NCBI GenBank assembly: GCA_014874425.1
Contig: JACWAG010000007.1
Span: 1 to 10,733, forward strand
Source: Syntrophaceae bacterium
Lineage (GTDB): Bacteria > Desulfobacterota > Desulfomonilia > Desulfomonilales > Desulfomonilaceae
DNA: 10,733 bases
Direction: 5' to 3'
Numbering within the stretch: the stretch's first letter is position 1; each line of letters starts with the position of its first letter. This document shows positions 6,412 through 10,733 of the stretch, in pieces. A program made the translations under genes and the position numbers. Under the pieces are notes generated by a model, which saw nothing but the letters and a program-made list of their open reading frames with translations, had not been told where the DNA came from and did no database searches.

Positions 6412-7647
6412 TCAACATGATTCTCGGGGCGTTGGCCGCCAATTCTCCAGGTCATCAATGATACGCTTACCTGTAGCGTACTTGTTAAAGTTCCGCGATG
6501 GCGCCCTCGAACCTGTTTCAAGAAATTTGATTACCTTGTCGCCGAAGTCGGTGTTTAGCGCCTCTTCTTCATTGAGAACAACCATGTTATGGGCTTGGCT
6601 GCTTCTGGCCCGTTGTTCCTGTTCACCGGAGCCGTGGCTCTCTGGAATGATGATTGCCTTTACGCCGGTCAAAAGAATTTCATTTATGGTGTTGTACCCT
6701 GCTCGGGATATAACCAGATCAGCATGATTGAACAAATCAACAAGATCCATGGTAAAGCTTAAAAAACGCACTCCTTTTCCTGAAGGATGCGACATCAACG
6801 TCTCGCTGGACTTTGTGTCAAGATAAGTATCCAGGACCATTACAATCTGATATCCGGATTGCAACCCATTCCTGTTTATGAAATCCAATATTCGCAAGGA
6901 CAGATCGAGCACCCTGCCATTACGACCAAGAGACACCACTATCAGTGGCCTGTCCGGGAGCCCACATCGTTCCAGCGCCTGGTTTCTGTTAGGAAGCTCA
7001 TCAAGTGTTCTGTTGGTTATCTTGCCAAGATAATGGATCTTCTTCTCAAGCTCAGGGTCGTTCCCTAAAAACTCTTTATTAATATCAATAACGTCTCTGT
7101 CTTCAAGCACATACATGAAGTCGTATAGCGAACCTATATTGATTGATTCCGAACGGTGTCGAGGGTTCTGATACGGTATTGTGAGCAAAGGGATCCATTT
7201 CATGATACCGCGACATATGTGGACAACAGCAAAATCTACAGGTCCGCCTTTCCTCATCCATTTCTTCATGAGTAGCGGAATGAGTTCACTCATCTGGCCG
7301 GTCATATTGTGTTCAATTATTAGCGCGTCTGGTTGCAGAAAATCAAAACTGGCGAGAATCAGGCGTTGACGAAAGTCAAAAATATTTTCCAGCTCAAATC
7401 CGGAAAGGTAGCGAGAGCGGAGAGGATTGTTCTTGGAATCGATATCAAGCTTTACCGATGGTAATTTGATTACCTCAACGCCCTCTCGGAAAAAGACTTG
7501 GGGCACTGAGGTTCCTGATACTACGAGGAAATCAATATCCGGTCGCCATTTTCTTATACCGGTGATAACGGCTGAAGTCCTGAAAGCATGTCCTACCCCT
7601 ATTGAATTGTGAGTATAAACGAGGATTCGTTTAATATGATGGTTCAT
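6412..7647 (-). CDS. Predicted GT-B glycosyltransferase, MurG/GT28-like
   Basis: This 411-residue protein looks like a two-domain GT-B glycosyltransferase of the uncharacterised group resembling COG4671, related to MurG. The N-terminal half begins with a Rossmann strand and a glycine-histidine loop (RILVYTHNSIGVGHAFR, 7-23), where the acceptor normally binds. The second half starts near residue 233 (RPLIVVSLGRNGRV). It carries the nucleotide-sugar donor motif HADLVISRAGYNTINEILL (308-326), then GVKAIIIPE and a GEQEQRAR segment (341-348), as in MurG-type enzymes. No signal peptide or membrane span is evident, so it probably acts in the cytoplasm or at the inner membrane surface. Neither acceptor nor sugar can be told from sequence. 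The ATG at 7647 has only a distant AGGA (7661-7664). The gene converges on gdhA with a 13-base gap, and lies 98 bases downstream of the ABC ATPase gene on the same strand. Confidence 0.8.
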   Translation of the reverse strand: MNHHIKRILVYTHNSIGVGHAFRTSAVITGIRKWRPDIDFLVVSGTSVPQVFFREGVEVIKLPSVKLDIDSKNNPLRSRYLSGFELENIFDFRQRLILASFDFLQPDALIIEHNMTGQMSELIPLLMKKWMRKGGPVDFAVVHICRGIMKWIPLLTIPYQNPRHRSESINIGSLYDFMYVLEDRDVIDINKEFLGNDPELEKKIHYLGKITNRTLDELPNRNQALERCGLPDRPLIVVSLGRNGRVLDLSLRILDFINRNGLQSGYQIVMVLDTYLDTKSSETLMSHPSGKGVRFLSFTMDLVDLFNHADLVISRAGYNTINEILLTGVKAIIIPESHGSGEQEQRARSSQAHNMVVLNEEEALNTDFGDKVIKFLETGSRAPSRNFNKYATGKRIIDDLENWRPTPRESC

Positions 7648-7677
7648 TGTTTCAATAGAGTCCTGTTAAAATCGCGC

Positions 7678-7706
7678 TTAAAGCCGTGAAATCATATCGT
7701 AGTCAA
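7678..7706 (-). promoter_or_regulatory. Possible promoter for the glycosyltransferase gene
   Basis: Read on the minus strand, TTGACT (7706-7701) matches a sigma-70 -35 box in five of six bases. It is followed after 17 bases by CTTTAA (7683-7678), a poor -10 match. It lies in the 98-base gap between the ABC ATPase stop and the glycosyltransferase start. I saw no clear hairpin plus T-run terminator in the gap, so the glycosyltransferase could be co-transcribed with the transporter, have its own promoter, or both. The weak -10 keeps confidence low. Confidence 0.22.
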
Positions 7707-7745
7707 CCAATAATGTCCTTAAAATTCTTATGGCTCTATTCTTGA

Positions 7746-8780
7746 TTAGATCACACAACCCAGCGCATCGCAACCCCGCAGATCAAGAGATTCAGCAAAA
7801 TGACACGCGACAAAATGAGTGGGACTAATCTCTCGAAGTGCCGGATCTTCCGATGAGCAAACCGTTTTTGCATAGAGACATCGAGGGTGAAATGCGCATC
7901 CTGGAGGAGGATTGATAGGGTCAGCAGGATCTCCTTTTAGTATTATCTTGCGACCTAGGAATTCCGGACGAGTAGTTGGAACATTTGACATAAGAGCTTC
8001 AGTGTACGGGTGTCTGGGACGTTGAAACAGCACATCGGCCGGGGCGTATTCTACGACTCTACCAACATACATCAGGAGTATTTTCTTACTAATATGTCTA
8101 ATCAACCCGAGGTCATGCGATATGAACAGATAGGCTATACCCATTTTATTCTGAATTTCCATGGCAAGATTTACTATCTGGGCCTGAACTGAGACATCAA
8201 GGGCTGATGTGGGCTCATCTGCTACCAGTAAATGCGGATACAAAGCTAGTGCCCTAGCCAGACTTATCCTCTGCCTTTGCCCACCGGAGAAGGCATGTGG
8301 ATATCTCTTTAAATATTGAACCTTTAACCCCACCATCTCAATAAGTTCACGCACACGACCTTCAAGTTCTGTCCCTCTGGCAATTTTATTTACGACAAGC
8401 GGCTCAGCCAGAATTTCACGAACAGTCATTCTGGGGTTCAGTGAAGCAAAAGGGTCCTGAAAAACCATTTGGACGTAGCGACGGTAAGGTTTCATTTCCG
8501 TTGAGGTCAGTGCCGCAAGATCGACCCTGGCAGAACCATCAGGAGGTTGAAACCAAATTTCTCCTGCTGTCGAACGATAGGCCCCCATTATCAAGCGTCC
8601 AACCGTTGTTTTTCCGCATCCCGATTCTCCGGCCAAGCCCAGTGTTTCTCCGGGGTCAATTTTGAAACTTATTCCATCTACAGCCTTGACGTGTCCGACA
8701 ACCTTTCGGAACACGCCCCTGTGGATAGGAAAATGCTGCTTCAGGTCTTTAATCTCAAGCAAAGGTCCTGATTCGGACAA
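7746..8780 (-). CDS. Peptide-type ABC transporter ATPase (DppF/OppF-like)
   Basis: This is one of the two ATPases that power a PepT-class ABC importer for oligopeptides, dipeptides or related solutes at the cytoplasmic face of the inner membrane. The 344 residues contain Walker A GESGCGKT (51-58), Q-loop Q108 in VFQDP, ABC signature FSGGQRQR (164-171), Walker B LLVADEP (184-190) and switch histidine H222 (SHDLG). The C-terminal oligopeptide-transporter extension has HPYTEAL and GCAFHPRC with C295, C301, C308 and C326, a cysteine pattern suited to an iron-sulfur cluster as reported for Opp-type ATPases. A short extra tail ends with two more cysteines (C337 and C342). The start is TTG at 8780 behind GAGGTGA; the next methionine is residue 65, inside the nucleotide-binding domain. 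It follows the DppD-like gene by 9 bases in the same frame. The substrate cannot be inferred. Confidence 0.93.
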   Translation of the reverse strand: MSESGPLLEIKDLKQHFPIHRGVFRKVVGHVKAVDGISFKIDPGETLGLAGESGCGKTTVGRLIMGAYRSTAGEIWFQPPDGSARVDLAALTSTEMKPYRRYVQMVFQDPFASLNPRMTVREILAEPLVVNKIARGTELEGRVRELIEMVGLKVQYLKRYPHAFSGGQRQRISLARALALYPHLLVADEPTSALDVSVQAQIVNLAMEIQNKMGIAYLFISHDLGLIRHISKKILLMYVGRVVEYAPADVLFQRPRHPYTEALMSNVPTTRPEFLGRKIILKGDPADPINPPPGCAFHPRCLYAKTVCSSEDPALREISPTHFVACHFAESLDLRGCDALGCVI

Positions 8781-8784
8781 AAAA

Positions 8785-8792
8785 TCACCTCA
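8785..8792 (-). promoter_or_regulatory. Stop-overlapping Shine-Dalgarno between the two ATPase genes
   Basis: Read on the minus strand, TGAGGTGA joins the TGA stop of the DppD-like gene (8792-8790) to a GAGG core. The core lies 7 bases ahead of the TTG start of the DppF-like gene. Ribosomes finishing the first gene would sit on the initiation site of the second, which implies translational coupling. Confidence 0.65.
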
Positions 8793-9809
8793 CATGGTTA
8801 CACAGACTCTTGGGCAAGCCACATAATGTCTATCTTCGATTTGATTTAATTCATATGGATTGTCGCGACACACGGACGCGCCTCCACATTCAGCGCATCG
8901 ACCCCAAAAAGGACAACCTGAAATATGGGTCAATGGATCTGGAAGTGTTCCCTCAATAGTCGCCAACTCGGTCCCCACCGGAGTATCGATTCCCGGCACT
9001 GACCTAAGCAGTGCCCTTGTGTAGGGATGGACAGGGTTTCTAAAAATGACATCGACAGGCGCTTGCTCCATTACCCTACCAAAATAGACAACCAGCACGT
9101 CATCACTTATATCGGAGATGATTCCAAGGTTGTGTGAAATAAACAAAATGGCCATACCGAATTCTTCCTGCAAATCTTTTAGCAAGGCTAAAATCTGGGC
9201 CTGTATCGTGACATCCAGGGCTGTAGTTGGCTCATCAGCTATGAGAATGCGGGGGTTGCAAATTAATGCCATTGCAATCATGGAGCGCTGTCGCATACCG
9301 CCAGACAACTGGTGAGGATACGAGCCAATTCTCTTTTCCGGTTGAGGAATTCCTACCCTTTTCAACATTTCTATGGCCCGGTTACGTGCTTCCTGGCTTG
9401 AAACGTCGGTATGAATCTTAAGGGCCTCTATAATCTGCGACCCAACTGTATGCACTGGGCTGAACGAATTCATCGGTTCCTGAAAAATCATAGAAATGTC
9501 TTTGCCGCGTATGTTGCGCGCCGCTGAGCTTTTTGGTTTAAGCGTAACCAGATCAAGACGATTGTCTGCCTCTTTTTGGTTCTTCACTTGCGTGGTCAGC
9601 CAGATTTTTCCATCTACTATGCGACCGGGAGATGGGACAATCCTTAGAATTGAAAGGCCTATGACGCTTTTCCCGCTGCCGGACTCACCAACTATGCCGA
9701 GGGTCTTTCCGGGCTGTACTGAAAAACTCACACCGTCAACAGCGCGAGATACACCCTCTTCAAGGTAAAAATGAACCTTCAAGTTTTCTACTTCTAGAAT
9801 AGGTCTCAT
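8790..9809 (-). CDS. Peptide-type ABC transporter ATPase (DppD/OppD-like)
   Basis: This is the other ATPase of the heteromeric PepT-class importer and pairs with the product of the next gene to form the nucleotide-binding dimer. Its 339 residues carry Walker A GESGSGKS (41-48), Q110 in IFQEP followed by the family-typical MNSFSPVHTVG, ABC signature LSGGMRQR (168-175), Walker B ILIADEP (188-194) and switch histidine H226. The segment reads SHNLG where SHDLG is usual. The C-terminal oligopeptide extension has HPYTRALLRSVPG (261-273) and C299, C305, C308, C314, C332 and C336, again compatible with an iron-sulfur cluster. The ATG at 9809 lies 6 bases after the permease stop, and the Shine-Dalgarno AGGTGA is built from the last permease codons. 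Dpp, Opp or a related saccharide or peptide system are all possible. NikD is unlikely because it lacks this long C-terminal extension. Confidence 0.93.
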   Translation of the reverse strand: MRPILEVENLKVHFYLEEGVSRAVDGVSFSVQPGKTLGIVGESGSGKSVIGLSILRIVPSPGRIVDGKIWLTTQVKNQKEADNRLDLVTLKPKSSAARNIRGKDISMIFQEPMNSFSPVHTVGSQIIEALKIHTDVSSQEARNRAIEMLKRVGIPQPEKRIGSYPHQLSGGMRQRSMIAMALICNPRILIADEPTTALDVTIQAQILALLKDLQEEFGMAILFISHNLGIISDISDDVLVVYFGRVMEQAPVDVIFRNPVHPYTRALLRSVPGIDTPVGTELATIEGTLPDPLTHISGCPFWGRCAECGGASVCRDNPYELNQIEDRHYVACPRVCVTM

Positions 9810-9815
9810 TAAAAA

Positions 9816-9821
9816 TCACCT
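9816..9821 (-). promoter_or_regulatory. Shine-Dalgarno made of the permease's last codon and stop
   Basis: On the minus strand the final permease codon AGG and its stop TGA form AGGTGA. This is followed by TTTTTA and then the ATG of the DppD-like gene. The same AGGTGATTTT string recurs at the next gene junction. The arrangement implies coupled translation of permease and ATPase. Confidence 0.6.
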
Positions 9822-10733
9822 GGAGTATGGATCAACAGCGTCACGCAGACCATCACCAACAAAATTGAACGAAAGCACAATAATTATTACAAAAAAGACT
9901 GGGAGAAGAAGCCAGGGATAAAGCGCTACTGTGGTAACATTCTGGGCCTCCTTTAAAAGGACCCCCAGGCTTGTTATGGGTGGACGTAGCCCGATACCAA
10001 GGAATGATAGCGCCGTTTCGGCAAGTATCATTCCAGGTATGGCTAGCGTAACTGAAACGATGATGTGGCTCATAAAAGACGGGAGAAGATGTTTGAAGAT
10101 TATGCGGGCGTCGGAAGCCCCGATGAATTTCGCAGCCAGGACAAATTCCTCTTCCCGTAAGGACATGAGCTTCCCACGAACCATTCTAGCCAAGTCCGTC
10201 CAACCAACAAGCGATAGTATAATTGTAATGGCGAAATACACTTTTAATGCGGGCCAGTGAGGCGGCATGGCCGCGGAAAGCCCCATCCAGAGCGGTATAC
10301 TAGGAAAGCAGCGGATCGTTTCAATAACCCTCTGAATTATCCCATCAGACCATCCGCCGAAATATCCTGAAACACCTCCAAGCGTCACTCCCAACAAAAG
10401 ACTCATCAACACCCCTATCATTCCTATAGATAATGATATCCGGGTCCCGTACAGACAGCGTGAAAAAACATCACGGCCCATACGGTCAGCTCCGAACAGG
10501 AAAAGCGTCCCTGGCTTTTCAACTCCGAACAGATGCCTGTCCCACTTCCATTCTCCCCAGAAATGGTAGGGATCACCTTTAACCAAGAATTTTATCGGAA
10601 AATGTGTTCCAGAAACCTCAATGACAGTAGCCTGATAGTGTTCCAGGTCCAGTTTTAGACGGCATTGCCGCACAAAAGGCCAACAAAGCTTGTTGTCCTT
10701 ATCAAATAGATAAATCTTGCTAATCGGGGAGTA
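9816..10733 (-). CDS. Peptide-type ABC permease (DppC/OppC-like), 5' end missing
   Basis: This inner-membrane subunit forms half of the translocation channel of the importer powered by the two ATPases downstream. The reading frame stays open to the window edge: 20 codons precede the GTG at 10673, encoding YSPISKIYLF then DKDNKLCWPF, which reads like the extracytoplasmic segment of this family rather than a start. The true start, with the first membrane span, must therefore lie beyond 10733. The 305 visible residues contain an extracytoplasmic region (including GDPYHFWGEWKWDRHLFG), GADRMGRDVFSR and membrane spans near ISLSIGMIGVLMSLLLGV, VYFAITIILSLVGW, VSVTLAIPGMIL and LLLPVFFVIIIVLSF. The cytoplasmic EAA loop that contacts the ATPase is EEFVLAAKFIGASDARIIF. 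It ends in FVGDGLRDAVDP, the usual DppC tail. The large extra N-terminal domain distinguishes this subtype from plain DppC. Confidence 0.92.
   Translation of the reverse strand, partial: YSPISKIYLFDKDNKLCWPFVRQCRLKLDLEHYQATVIEVSGTHFPIKFLVKGDPYHFWGEWKWDRHLFGVEKPGTLFLFGADRMGRDVFSRCLYGTRISLSIGMIGVLMSLLLGVTLGGVSGYFGGWSDGIIQRVIETIRCFPSIPLWMGLSAAMPPHWPALKVYFAITIILSLVGWTDLARMVRGKLMSLREEEFVLAAKFIGASDARIIFKHLLPSFMSHIIVSVTLAIPGMILAETALSFLGIGLRPPITSLGVLLKEAQNVTTVALYPWLLLPVFFVIIIVLSFNFVGDGLRDAVDPYSR

Noticed and set aside
8790..8792. TGA between the two ATPase genes read as selenocysteine
   Set aside because: There is a proper start codon and Shine-Dalgarno for the next gene. The position would be an odd place for selenocysteine, and I see no obvious hairpin just downstream.
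9931..10260. Plus-strand open frame opposite the permease gene
   Set aside because: It is antisense to the conserved membrane and EAA-loop region of the permease and has no motif or ribosome binding site of note.
7746..10733. Nickel importer (NikCDE) serving the nearby hydrogenase genes
   Set aside because: The idea is tempting because hyp genes are close. But both ATPases are about 340 residues with the oligopeptide-transporter C-terminal extension, and the permease has a large extra extracytoplasmic domain. NikD and NikE are shorter and lack this. The blocks are also convergent, not one operon.

Overview
The window holds two convergent gene blocks that meet near position 6400. The plus-strand block (196-6398) is a hydrogenase-maturation cluster in the order hypF, hypC, hypD, hypE, followed by a Glu/Leu/Phe/Val-type glutamate dehydrogenase. 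The minus-strand block (6412-10733) holds, in transcription order, the 3' part of a DppC/OppC-type ABC permease that runs off the right edge, its two ATPases (DppD-like and DppF-like), and a predicted GT-B glycosyltransferase. I saw no rRNA, tRNA, CRISPR array, insertion sequence or phage gene.

The four Hyp proteins together cover building and delivery of the Fe(CN)2CO part of the [NiFe]-hydrogenase active site. HypF activates carbamoyl phosphate and passes the carbamoyl group to the C-terminal cysteine of HypE. HypE dehydrates it to a cyano group, and HypC with HypD forms the iron-binding scaffold. All diagnostic cysteines and motifs are intact, so the set looks functional. hypA and hypB (nickel insertion) and any hydrogenase subunit are absent from the window and must lie elsewhere. 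Translation in this cluster is tightly coupled: hypD starts with TTG inside the hypC stop, and hypE probably starts with TTG inside the end of hypD, behind a near-perfect Shine-Dalgarno sequence.

The transporter block is of the oligopeptide/dipeptide (PepT) ABC class. The permease and both ATPases lie in one reading frame, separated only by TGA stops that form part of the next gene's Shine-Dalgarno sequence. The substrate-binding protein and first permease are presumably beyond the right edge. The glycosyltransferase downstream has its own 98-base upstream gap and may be a separate unit.

The likely host is an anaerobic, hydrogenase-bearing bacterium. The permease subtype with a large extracytoplasmic segment, the Hyp set and the mixed base composition would suit a sulfate-reducing or syntrophic member of the Desulfobacterota (former Deltaproteobacteria). 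That is an inference from impression, not from a database comparison. Overall this is mostly a well-understood region. I do not see a new system; the best leads are the orphan glycosyltransferase, the same-frame TGA-separated ABC genes, the hairpin ahead of the dehydrogenase, and several start-site corrections.
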